Shown: one piece after another, positions 42,101-51,574 of the stretch
How the letters are laid out: every line of letters begins with the position of its first letter
How positions within the stretch are numbered: the first letter of the stretch is position 1
DNA from: Craspedostauros australis
Lineage: Eukaryota; Bacillariophyta; Bacillariophyceae; Mastogloiales; Achnanthaceae
NCBI GenBank assembly: GCA_026770025.1
Contig: JAMXDE010000004.1
Coordinates: 3,087,501 to 3,151,500 of the forward strand
Length of the DNA: 64,000 bases
Direction: 5' to 3'
Position numbers and translations under genes: made by a program
The notes under the pieces: model-generated
Databases searched by the model: none
Told to the model about the DNA's origin: nothing
What the model saw: the letters and a program-made list of their open reading frames with translations, nothing else

Positions 42101-45100
42101 GAAGATGGAATGGACGCCGTTTGGATCGAGCGGCAGAACTTCGATTCGTTAACGCTCGCGAAGAGAGAATTCGAGCATCGCTTCGTCATGAACACAAGCG
42201 ACATGGACTTTGGTTTTGACGATCAGAACATTCCATTCCTGGAGGTCAGCGTGCAGGAAGACTGCAAGAATGACCCCGAGGTCCAGATCATGCTCGATCA
42301 AGAAGCCGAGGCCCTGCGCGACGATCAAGCCATCCTCCGTGTCGTCATGGCCAACCGCGAGGCCGGTCGCGAATCCGACGAATCTTCATACGCGCCAGGC
42401 AACGTCCGACGCGCCATCAAGAATGCGCTCCGACAGTTCCGCATCGACAAGAGCCAGCCGTCAGATCTGCACCCCAGGACCGTCATCCAAAGGGTGAATG
42501 AGCTGCTGGAGCGCCTCGTCGTTGTGGTCGGAGACGATCCGCTCAGTATCGAAGCGCAGTCCAACGCGACCACGCTCTACAGAATCCTGCTGCGTTCCCT
42601 TCTCGCCTCGAAGCGCGTTCTCAAGGAGTACCGTCTCTCGGAGCCCGCCCTCAACTGGGTCATTGGCGAAATCGAAACGCGATTCAACATCGCCAAGGTG
42701 AATCCAGGAGAGATGGCTGGCGTCCTCGCCGCCCAATCCATCGGAGAACCAGCCACCCAGATGACGCTCAATACGTTCCATTACGCCGGAGTGTCCGCGA
42801 AGAACGTGACTCTCGGAGTCCCGCGTCTCAAGGAGATCATCAACGTTGCGAAAACGCCCAAGACGCCAGGCCTCACCGTGTACCTGGACGAGGAGGTGAG
42901 CAGCGACCGCAACGTCGCCGAGCTGGTCGTGAGTATGCTCGAATTCACCGTGCTGGGTGATATCGTCAAGCGTACCGAGATCTACTACGATCCTGATGTT
43001 AAGAATTCGGTCGTCGCCAAGGACAGAGAATTCGTGAAGGATTTCTATGACTTCGCGGAGAAGACGGAGGACGACATCCGCCGGATGAGTCCGTGGATGC
43101 TGCGACTGGAGCTTGACAAGGACGTCGTCTTCGTCAAGAAGATCCAGATGAACGAGATCGTGCGTGAAATCGGCAACGAGTACGGAACTGACCTCAGCGT
43201 CGAAGTGTCGGATGACAACGCAGAAGAGCTCGTGGTCCGAATTCGCATCGTCAACGACATCCCCATGGGACATTCGGGGGCCGTGGATGAAGCGGGCAAT
43301 CCAATCCAAGAGGACGTCGAGGTCGGACAAGAGGACGACGTGTTCCTGAAGCGCCTCGAAAAGTCTCTCCTGTCGAGCCTCAAGCTGCGAGGTATCGACC
43401 ACGTCAAGAAGGTCTTCATGAGAGGTGGCGCCAAGCGCACGATCTGGGACGACGTGTCCGGCTTCGGAACCCGCGATGAATGGGTGCTCGAAACCGATGG
43501 AACGAACCTGATGGCTGTCCTCGGCGTCGATTTCGTCGATGCCAACCGCACCATCAGCAACGACATCGTCGAAGTCTTCATCAGTCTCGGCATCGAAGGT
43601 GTCCGAGGTGCTCTGCTCAGCGAGCTCCGAAACGTCATCAGTTTCGACGGTTCGTATGTGAACTACCGTCATTTGGCTTGCCTGGTCGACGTCATGACGA
43701 TGCAGGGTCACTTGATGGCCATCGACCGTCACGGAATCAACCGTGTGGAATCTGGCCCGCTCCTGAGATGTTCGTTCGAAGAGACAGTGGACATGTTGAT
43801 GGATGCAGCGGTGTATGCTGAAGAGGAGATCCTGAAGGGCGTCACGGAGAACATCATGATGGGCCAGCTCGCCCGCGTTGGTACGGGAGACATGGAGCTT
43901 CTTCTGGATGAGGACAAGGTCGTCCGAGAGGCTGTCGAGGTCGTGGTCGATGACTTCAACGCCGACAAGGATGCCCTTGGCATGATCGGTAGTTCTGGCG
44001 GTGCTGCAGGCGCAGCAACGCCGTATGCCGCTACACCGTACTCCGCAAGCAGCCCGATGGTGGGAACTGGTGCAGAGATGTCCCCGTTTGTGGATTCTGC
44101 TGCAGGATTCAGCCCTGCCGTGGGAGGCGCGTCGTTCAGTCCCGCTTACTCGCCAGCAAGCGGCAGCTACGGCCAGGGTTTTTCGAGTGGCAGCTACGGA
44201 GAAGCTGGAGCGTCCAGCCCAGCGTATTCCCCAACGTCGCCGCAGTACAGCCCAACCTCGTGAGTACCATCGTTGCGAGCCACCGTCTCCACTTGTTTGT
44301 ATGGGGCATCAGTGTGTTTGGTGTTTGGCACGTTGCTCACGCTTGAGATTGCGTTGTGTGGAATGGTATTTCATGAATCATATCTTCATGCGTTCATGCG
44401 TTCATGCGTTCATCCGTTCATGTCTGAGTCACTCACACGCCGTCTCGTCTACCTTTCTTTGCAATGTGTCACCACTGAATTTTGGCGTGTCATATCACGC
44501 CGATCCTGTCCCATTGTATGCTGCCCTCTTGGATCACAGACCGGCATACAGTCCCACATCACCGGCGTACTCGCCAACCAGTCCAGCATACTCACCAACG
44601 AGTCCGGCTTATTCTCCGACGTCACCAGCGTATTCTCCCACGAGTCCAGCCTATTCCCCGACCTCGCCGGCCTACTCGCCAACATCGCCAGCGTATTCCC
44701 CAACCAGTCCAGCCTATTCGCCAACGTCACCAGCATACTCTCCAACCAGCCCAGCATACTCGCCCACATCACCAGCGTATTCTCCGACAAGCCCAGCGTA
44801 TTCGCCGACTTCTCCGGCCTATTCCCCCACGTCGCCAGCCTATTCGCCAACAAGCCCAGCTTACTCGTGAGTTTCAAGAAGGCAGCACGAGGAATTGTAT
44901 TTTCCACGAAGCGTCGATGATTGAATTGTCTCAACTGGCTTTGGTGTTGTCGAACCGCAGCGATGATCGGAAACTCACTTTTGCCATGCTTTTGTTTTGC
45001 TTCGTCTCTGCCATCCTTCCTTCTTTGTTTGCTGTTTTCCATTTGCTTTCAATCTCTACCTTCCCTTTCAACCCCTTCTGCATCCATAGGCCAACTTCAC

Positions 45101-45587
45101 CTGCGTACAGCCCAACATCGTAAGTAACAAATGCAAAGAACCGGCCTTGGATTGAATGATGAACAATCGACGCTAAACTCACACCCATCTCATTTGCCTT
45201 TCTTCCTACCTACGAACTCATCTACCAACCTTCCAATCCGCATGCTCTCACCCCCGTTTCCAGACCGGCGTACTCGCCAACTAGCCCAGCCTATTCGCCA
45301 ACATCTCCGGCGTACAGCCCAACCTCGTAAGTCCGCTGTCCGCCTCCGTTCGCAAGATACTGTCTGTCATTTTTGTTTTCATCTTGTGATGCTGTTGGTG
45401 CTTGCCGTTAGTCACAAATCACTCGCCGCTCTTCAAACTCCATGCCTCACTCGCTCTCTCTTCCTCTGCTGGGTGACAAATTCCATTTTGCTTCGTATTC
45501 TCCCTCGCCCACGAGTACAGTCCGGCATACTCGCCAACTAGCCCAGCGTACTCCCCATCAGCCCCGCCGGGTAACGATGAAGACTAA
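39198..45587 (+). CDS. RPB1: RNA polymerase II largest subunit (six exons)
   Basis: Exons 39198-39323, 39584-44259, 44540-44866, 45090-45119, 45264-45326 and 45521-45587 give 1762 aa (yeast 1733). It is the catalytic subunit of nuclear mRNA polymerase. The start [13 protein letters not shown] leads into [13 protein letters not shown], spliced to RQMSV. The metal-binding loop [10 protein letters not shown] (near residue 478), bridge-helix [22 protein letters not shown] and trigger-loop [16 protein letters not shown] regions are intact. The C..C/C..C set of the second clamp zinc site is present, but the first clamp zinc site is missing. The CTD starts near residue 1587, has about 24 heptads of YSPTSPA with Ala at position 7 (one Gln), and ends [11 protein letters not shown]. 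Introns 2-5 lie within the CTD, each phase 2 inside a Ser TC|N codon. Exon 4 is only 30 bases. Confidence 0.95.
44215..45570 (+). repeat. CTD heptad repeat array, interrupted by four introns
   Basis: 21-base coding repeat for YSPTSPA: 2 copies at the end of exon 2, about 16 in exon 3, 1 in exon 4, 3 in exon 5 and 2 in exon 6. Codons vary freely at third positions, so the array is held by protein selection and is not a fresh DNA expansion. Confidence 0.92.
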
Positions 45588-45944
45588 GCTTGCTGCGAAC
45601 ATGATGGATTTCAGCACTCCTTGTGCTCACGCTTGCTCCATGCGGACGACATGCAAAAACCGCAATACGGTTGCCACAGTGTTGCACTCCGATCCGTACA
45701 TCACACACCTACACACATTTCACGATCACAAACTATTAGGGATACCGTTGGATGCCATTCCACTCATCACGACTCAAATGCACTCACAGTCGCGCTCGTG
45801 TGCACGAGTTCTCTTACATGACATATCCAACTCGGATGTGAACCTCGCCGATCTCTCGGTCTGGACCATGATCGCAAGTTCTTTAGTCACCGTCCGAGTT
45901 CGAGTGCAAGTAAAATAGTATCCTACTGATGCTATCATGCACTC
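45588..45944. other. Convergent 3' region
   Basis: 357 bp shared by the 3' ends of RPB1 (+) and the zinc-finger gene (-). No gene or clear terminator motif recognised. Confidence 0.45.
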
Positions 45945-48900
45945 CTATGACACAGAACAGTTTGGGTTCTCGTTGTGGTGCATTGGCACCGCCACTGGTG
46001 TGTTGCCTGCATAACGATCGTCGCATTCGCGTACAGCTTCCTGAACTTGTCGCCGAGATTCGCAAGATGGATCGTTTGTTGCCGTCGTTACAGCGGGGTA
46101 CAACCGGTTGCCGCCACGTTGTTCGGTCCAGGGATTGATATGTTCTGATGCCAATGCTTCGTCCGTCTTCTCCCTTCTTGGATTGGTCCCCTCGTTGCGC
46201 CATGCGGGGCGGCTAAGTGAGGCATCTGTGGTCAAGCTGGGAGCGGCCCGTTCATCGTAAATGGTGGCATACATCAGGGACGAATGGGCGTGGTTTGGAA
46301 CTGCATGGCGAGGATGATCCTCAGTCTTGTGGTTGCTGTCTGGTGTTACCACGGACTCTTTGTCGATCGGACGATCAACCGTTGAAGATCGGGGAGCTCT
46401 TGTGTTTCGCATGTGGCGACTTGGAGTGTCTGGATCCAGTGATGCCAACGAGCTGAAGTCTACGGCGCTTGGCTGTCTTTGATTACCAACTTGACAATCG
46501 ACCTCCTCCTCCTGGATCGAAATCGTTGCTGTGCTCTGTGCTTCGTTTGACTGATTTTCGCTCTGAGCTTGCTTCATTTGCATCTCTTGCTGGATGGCCT
46601 CATTGGCGTACCGGCGCCATGCAACGTGTAGTCTGCGTTTGAATTCTGCCGCGCTGCTGGCTTTCATGAGACCGCCTGTGCCCTTGTATATTTTGCGATG
46701 GCGTGGGCAGCATACTTGCATGTGCGCCTTGACTGCCTTCCACGTGCCATCTGAGAATTCACATTGGAAACAGGCATACCTGTTTCCCATCTGAGTAGTT
46801 TGGTCGGGATAAAGCCGGATCGGGAGTATCTTGGCCTCTCCAGCGCCAGTCTGCGAGTTGTCTGCGCTGCGTGTCTCTTCGTGCTCCATACGCTGCGTTT
46901 GATTCTCAGCGACAGAGAGGCAGCTCGGGCAGAAATGATGGAGAGTCAGACAGCTTTGCTGGTCGTCACTCAACGGAGTTTTCAGCCTCAGATTCTGGTA
47001 CTCTTGCTCGATGTACTCCTGAACTCTCTGAATGACACGCGGTCGGCCTTCTTTGTCGTCTCTTCGTATTTCTCCAACCCGTGCCTGTTGCTGAGGTGTA
47101 ACCGGAGTGCTTGGCGTACCGCAAGGGTGGTGCTTGGCTATCTCGGGCGTTTTCATCTTCTTCAAGATTTCATTCGTCACGTGCGTGTTCCATTCCAACA
47201 CAGTTCTTGCTCTTACCTTGGTTGTGCAACTCTTCTTGGCGATAGCGTCGCTGCTCCATTGATCGTAGACTTCGGGACAGCACACTTTCATGTGTTTTTG
47301 GCATCTCCACCACTCTGCCGTGCACAGGTTGTGACAGCTTGGACACAAGAACAAATTGCGCCGGATGAACATGTCCAACGGAATAATTTCAACCTTGCTC
47401 GAACCTCGTTCCATTGGAATCAGCTGATCCTTATCACAGCAGTTGCTCCAGTGAAGAAGCATCATTTCCCAGGTCTTGGTGAGCGCAAAGCACCTCGGGC
47501 AGAAGTGGAACGTTTTTGTATCGTCCATGGGCATTCGTGCAGGCAGTGTTTGCGCGGAAGTTGGGATGGGTGCTCCCAATATCTCCTGTGGTTGTTCGAG
47601 CTCCTGCAGCCTCAAATGACAGCGCACTTCGTTTGTTGCGTACAATCGCCAGGGATTGATCTTGGTGTATAGGCGACGTAGGAAGGCTTTCTTTTTCATT
47701 TTGCTGTCGCTTTTGGCGTTCTCCAGCTTCGTGGGACAACACTGTTCCATGTGAGACTTGCAAACTTCCCAGCGCTCATCTTCAAAATCGCATTTGAGAC
47801 ATTGGTTTGTGTTGCTTGGCCGCGGTTTGAGTTGAATGGCGAACCTCTCCTCCCATGTAGCCCGAGGGGGTAGTGCCACATCTTTATTTCGATGTTTGCA
47901 CGTGCTGAGATGCTTGTAGAAAATTTCCAAAGTAGTTGGCACAAAATGGCAGAATGGGCAAAAATGGTATGTCAAAGTCTCTTCCGTTGTATCTCCTGCT
48001 AGTCCCTTGCCGTCACTGCTGCCACCGTTCTCGTTGACAATGGGCTGAGAATCCCACGAGACAAGGCCTTCGCTGGTAATGCATTCCTTGACCGGATTGC
48101 TCATTTGAGCTGTATTGGTTACATTAGAGACGGAGCTTGTGGTGTCCTCGACTAATGCCGCATCGTCCGCCTTCTCCTCTTGCACCATACCCTCTGAACA
48201 GACTCCCCATTGCTGGCGCCATCGCATGATATCCTCAGAGTGTAGCTGATGGTGGTGTTCAAGCAGGCTTTGCACGTGTACGGTTTCTTCTGCAGCTTTG
48301 ATCGCACGGAACCTTCGCAATGCTCTGTTTCGATGGATCAATGTATCTGGACAACACGTCAACATATGAGATCCGCAGGATTGCCAGTTGAAACTGACAT
48401 ATGTGCACTCCAGGCATGCATACCCTGTCTCTTTGAAACGCCGGAGGCCTGAGATGTGTACCTCAACGACTGGTCTCAAAGCGTTGAGAGCATCGTTGTC
48501 CACGCGCAAATCTGCGGATCTGTGTTGGGCGATGTGCTCCGTGCATTCGCTCCATCGATGGAATGCTTGGATCGAGGGAGAACAGAGAGGGCAAAAGTAG
48601 TAGATGCCCATGCCTGCGTCGTTGTCATCATTTGTCGTTGCTTGAGATTCTACCCATGATTCTGTGTTGAGCACCGAAGTGTCTTCATCGGACTGATCGC
48701 GGTCATCAATGAATCCTCCATCCTTGGTTGCTTTCGGGATCGTCGTACCTCCCTCCGCATTGCTCGCATCTTCTCCCCAACGCGTGCATCTTTGTTTCAG
48801 GTCTTTTTCCATGGCCTTGCACGACCATAAATGATCTCTGCATTTCTCCCATGAAGTGCCCTGTGGGTCACCGCAGTAGCAACACACAAAAGAATAGTTC

Positions 48901-49046
48901 GAAAGGGAATCATGAGCGCTCATTGGAATGATGCTCTCAAGATCTTCCTCCCCCTCCCCGTGGTTGATGCCGATGCCGATGCCGATGCCGATGTCGTCGT
49001 ATCTGACTTTGCGGCCATTGTACTCGATCATTCGGCAGGCATCCAT
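45945..49046 (-). CDS. Modular C2HC-like multi-zinc-finger protein
   Basis: 1033 aa from ATG 49046 (the open frame upstream starts at GTG). I know no named family. Nine finger-like units are visible, written here as + coordinates: one at about 48895-48820, then four a/b pairs. The a type is hFCPxC-x9-12-W/E-x5-8-H-x3-C (48600, 47965, 47510, and a degenerate 46940 that lacks its last Cys). The b type is YxCxxC-x6-8-W-x2-C-x2-HM-x2-CCP (48425, 47810, 47355, 46780). Three b fingers are followed by a basic stretch and a Trp-containing helix ending in NE: WRLYATNEV, WNTHVTNEI, WRRYANEAI. Spacing of pairs is 150-190 residues. The last quarter is disordered. A (Gly-Ile)n run encoded by a GATGCC hexamer repeat is near the N-terminus. 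Fingers plus basic helix suggest nucleic-acid binding; that is inference. Confidence 0.8.
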   Translation of the reverse strand: MDACRMIEYNGRKVRYDDIGIGIGIGINHGEGEEDLESIIPMSAHDSLSNYSFVCCYCGDPQGTSWEKCRDHLWSCKAMEKDLKQRCTRWGEDASNAEGGTTIPKATKDGGFIDDRDQSDEDTSVLNTESWVESQATTNDDNDAGMGIYYFCPLCSPSIQAFHRWSECTEHIAQHRSADLRVDNDALNALRPVVEVHISGLRRFKETGYACLECTYVSFNWQSCGSHMLTCCPDTLIHRNRALRRFRAIKAAEETVHVQSLLEHHHQLHSEDIMRWRQQWGVCSEGMVQEEKADDAALVEDTTSSVSNVTNTAQMSNPVKECITSEGLVSWDSQPIVNENGGSSDGKGLAGDTTEETLTYHFCPFCHFVPTTLEIFYKHLSTCKHRNKDVALPPRATWEERFAIQLKPRPSNTNQCLKCDFEDERWEVCKSHMEQCCPTKLENAKSDSKMKKKAFLRRLYTKINPWRLYATNEVRCHLRLQELEQPQEILGAPIPTSAQTLPARMPMDDTKTFHFCPRCFALTKTWEMMLLHWSNCCDKDQLIPMERGSSKVEIIPLDMFIRRNLFLCPSCHNLCTAEWWRCQKHMKVCCPEVYDQWSSDAIAKKSCTTKVRARTVLEWNTHVTNEILKKMKTPEIAKHHPCGTPSTPVTPQQQARVGEIRRDDKEGRPRVIQRVQEYIEQEYQNLRLKTPLSDDQQSCLTLHHFCPSCLSVAENQTQRMEHEETRSADNSQTGAGEAKILPIRLYPDQTTQMGNRYACFQCEFSDGTWKAVKAHMQVCCPRHRKIYKGTGGLMKASSAAEFKRRLHVAWRRYANEAIQQEMQMKQAQSENQSNEAQSTATISIQEEEVDCQVGNQRQPSAVDFSSLASLDPDTPSRHMRNTRAPRSSTVDRPIDKESVVTPDSNHKTEDHPRHAVPNHAHSSLMYATIYDERAAPSLTTDASLSRPAWRNEGTNPRREKTDEALASEHINPWTEQRGGNRLYPAVTTATNDPSCESRRQVQEAVRECDDRYAGNTPVAVPMHHNENPNCSVS
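48962..48994. repeat. Coding hexanucleotide repeat (GATGCC)n
   Basis: About five units, encoding an Ile-Gly run (GIGIGIGI) on the minus strand in the zinc-finger protein. Confidence 0.88.
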
Positions 49047-49772
49047 GGTTGATTTCTGATTGTTCGTGTGGATATTGTGAGAATCGTGAGTATCACGTGT
49101 ACCTGTGATGGCCACGCTCTTCGCCGGTCCAAAGAGTCGGTGATCCACCGCGATGCTGTGGTCTTGCGTTTGATCGTTCTCTTTTCCTTCGTCTTGCGCT
49201 ATGATGTCTTCGTTGGCGTTTAGAGATGCTGCTGGTGGACGAGTAGGGGGCGGCAGTATGTGCGCCTCTCCACGTGGAGGACAAACTGGACGTTGACTGA
49301 TGGAAGGTTGAAGATCTCCGAGATGTGGTGAAGGATCTCGTCGGCATTTTGGCCAATACGCGGATGTACCTACTCTATGTCAGTATCATCACCGCGAAGA
49401 AGTACGACTATCCTGAGGAACGCACCTCTGGACTGGCTTCTTTACGGAGTCCAAGGATCAGATTGACGCCTGCCCACAAACCCGGAAATGAGAATTTCAT
49501 TCGCGTACATGCAGTACTGTATTGGAATCAACATGGAAAACGTAATCCAACAATTATGGAAGATTTGTACACGTGCGTGGGGTGGATTGCTGAAGCATTA
49601 GTAAGAGGGCAGTTCGGATACGGTCGGATGAGAGACGGTCTTCTCTGATCAGAAACAGATGTAGCAAGCGAAACGAACGTAGCTTCAACTGCACTACTCG
49701 TATCATGTTTTGCTCCATCACCAACCTTGAGTCACTCTACCTATCATGTCAAGGTTGCACCTGGGAGGTGTC
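49047..49772. other. Intergenic region
   Basis: 5' flank of the zinc-finger gene and 3' flank of the next minus-strand gene, about 0.7 kb. A 107-codon plus-strand frame at 49325-49648 has no recognisable content. ACTACTCGTATCATG lies at 49700. Confidence 0.45.
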
Positions 49773-50942
49773 TCATCGATTCATCCGCCTGCGTGCCTTG
49801 ACGAGGGCGTACTGGGCTTGAACACGCTTTCTCATGGCCTCCATCTCTTGTTTGCGCGCGTCATTGGAGGCTGTATCCTTCGATTTGCCTGCTCCTGATT
49901 GCTGTTGTTGTTGCTTCTTCTTCTTGGATCCACGCGGTAACTGTTGGAAGGTTGGTGGGCACTTGACCTGTTCGCCGAATCGAACATAATCATCATCGCC
50001 ATCGTTGCCGTTGTTTCTGATACGCCGATCCATCTCATCGCCGCTGTCATTGTCGTAATTCTTCCTGCTCTTCTTTTTGCTGTTCTTCTTCTTGGCCTTC
50101 AAGAATTCCTTCTTGCGTTGCGCCTTTTCGGCATTGCGCGCTGCCACCGTCGTCTGCAGCTGCTCGTTGCGAATGATGGCACGCGTCTCCGCCTTGGTAC
50201 GTCGCGAGAATGCGTTCTTGCTCTCGCCTGGCATACGCTGATGCGCTTGCGCGACCTTGGTCTCCTCCATGGCCCTGAGCTTGGATTCGATTTTGAGGAC
50301 CTTGCCGAATTCTCGTTCTTCTCGTTCCGTGCGCGGTATCGTAGCTTGCGGTTGATGCTGTCGTTTTTGTTTTGTGGAGGATGCGTTTGCATTTCCATTG
50401 GTGCTTGCATGTGATCGTTGATCTTTATCGTCGTCCGCGTCATTCTCGTAGCTGCCATCGCTATTGTCATCATCATTGTCATCATCATTGACATCATCGC
50501 GGTCTCCTGCTTGTGTTCCCGCATCGCCGCTTTTTGGCAGATGCCTCGATTTCGGAATGCTCGGCACCTTCAGCTTCTGAGTTTGCAAGGCGGACGAAAC
50601 AACCCCTTTGCCGTCTCCCTGCTTCGGGCCTTCCTCGTCGAGAAGCTCCGCCGCTTCGGCCGACACCTTCTGCTTCTTGACGCTGCCCAGGATGTCCGCC
50701 ATATCGAAGTCATCCTCATCCTGCGGTGGCAAGTTGAATCCCTCGACACGGCCATCCTTCTTGCCGCGGCTCTTGCGCAGCATCTGCGAACGGCGGCTGC
50801 GCTTCTTGACCCTCTGCCCGTTGCTGCTCAAGCCCCAGACGCCGATGTGCGACAGATCGGCATCGCCTCCGTTGCGGCCCTTGTTGGCGCTGGAGAACGG
50901 ATCCACCGCCTTGATCTTCTTGTATCGTGAGACGCGGCCCAT
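49773..50942 (-). CDS. CCDC137-like nucleolar protein
   Basis: 389 aa, ATG at 50942, no introns. Starts MGRVSRYKKIKAVDPFS, very basic, with KKRSRRSQMLRKSRGKK and KAKKKNSKKKSRK runs likely to be nuclear/nucleolar signals. Two blocks resemble CCDC137 (a small nucleolar/chromatin-associated protein of animals): a PGESKNAFSRRTKAETRAI segment (near residue 245) and VRFGEQVKCPPTFQQLPR (near residue 325) followed by a basic tail. Between them is an Asp/Asn-rich stretch (DDVNDDDNDDDNSDG) and a coiled-coil-prone Glu/Lys region. The likely role is in ribosome biogenesis or the chromosome periphery, by homology only. It shares a divergent promoter with the FAD synthase gene. Confidence 0.7.
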   Translation of the reverse strand: MGRVSRYKKIKAVDPFSSANKGRNGGDADLSHIGVWGLSSNGQRVKKRSRRSQMLRKSRGKKDGRVEGFNLPPQDEDDFDMADILGSVKKQKVSAEAAELLDEEGPKQGDGKGVVSSALQTQKLKVPSIPKSRHLPKSGDAGTQAGDRDDVNDDDNDDDNSDGSYENDADDDKDQRSHASTNGNANASSTKQKRQHQPQATIPRTEREEREFGKVLKIESKLRAMEETKVAQAHQRMPGESKNAFSRRTKAETRAIIRNEQLQTTVAARNAEKAQRKKEFLKAKKKNSKKKSRKNYDNDSGDEMDRRIRNNGNDGDDDYVRFGEQVKCPPTFQQLPRGSKKKKQQQQQSGAGKSKDTASNDARKQEMEAMRKRVQAQYALVKARRRMNR

Positions 50943-51574
50943 GGTGTGTCGTTTTCGTTATTGTTGCTGTTACTGATGCTGCTACTGACACTGCTACTGT
51001 TGACAGCGATGGTGATGCAGTTGGAGTGCGCACTCACAAGGCATCGACGATTGGAGTGTGGAGCGTGGAGTGGAGAGAGAGTCGAATGTTGTCGCGATGG
51101 TTGTAGCTACACCAGGAGACGCGAAGAGACCAGAACAGCCAGTTTGGGAATTTCGATGGATTTTTCTTCTTTCGATCTTCGTTGGTTCGTGAGTTGTTCC
51201 AAAACGTCTGTCCGTCTATCAATGCCAACTGAATAATAAAAGATATTTTTGTTATTGACGTTGACTCCCACCCATCAACGAAACTGAATGATGCACAACG
51301 CAAAAGAACAACGTGGAGGGGCAAAGCGAGAGACAGAGAGGGTGGAAGGATACCACATCAATCCTGTCGGCATCAACAGCGAGAGGATACTCGTTGAAAG
51401 AGAGCAGACATTGAGCACATCGACATTGATATCATCACCGTCGTTATCAGTGTTGCTCCTTTCGAACTGTTTCGGATCGGCTGAGATACTCTGTCGAAGC
51501 AGAACAGAGAAGCGCGCGAAGCATTGGAACCATCAGCCATCAAAGTTGGGCATTCAAGTCAAATCATAGGTGAA
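50943..51574. other. Divergent promoter region
   Basis: About 630 bp between the CCDC137-like gene (-) and the FAD synthase gene (+). A trinucleotide-like TTGTTGCTGTTACTGATGCTGC run at 50960-51003 lies in the CCDC137-like leader. No other gene seen. Confidence 0.5.

Noticed and set aside
42461-43732. 423-codon minus-strand ORF
   Set aside because: Antisense to RPB1 coding exon 2; no independent features.
44540-44866. Dense tandem repeat as a possible CRISPR array or satellite
   Set aside because: The 21-base period encodes YSPTSPA with variable third bases and no spacers: it is the RPB1 CTD.
44001-44870. 289-codon plus-strand ORF ending in CTD heptads
   Set aside because: It reads through intron 2 of RPB1 and joins the heptads by chance; the spliced frame explains the heptads better.
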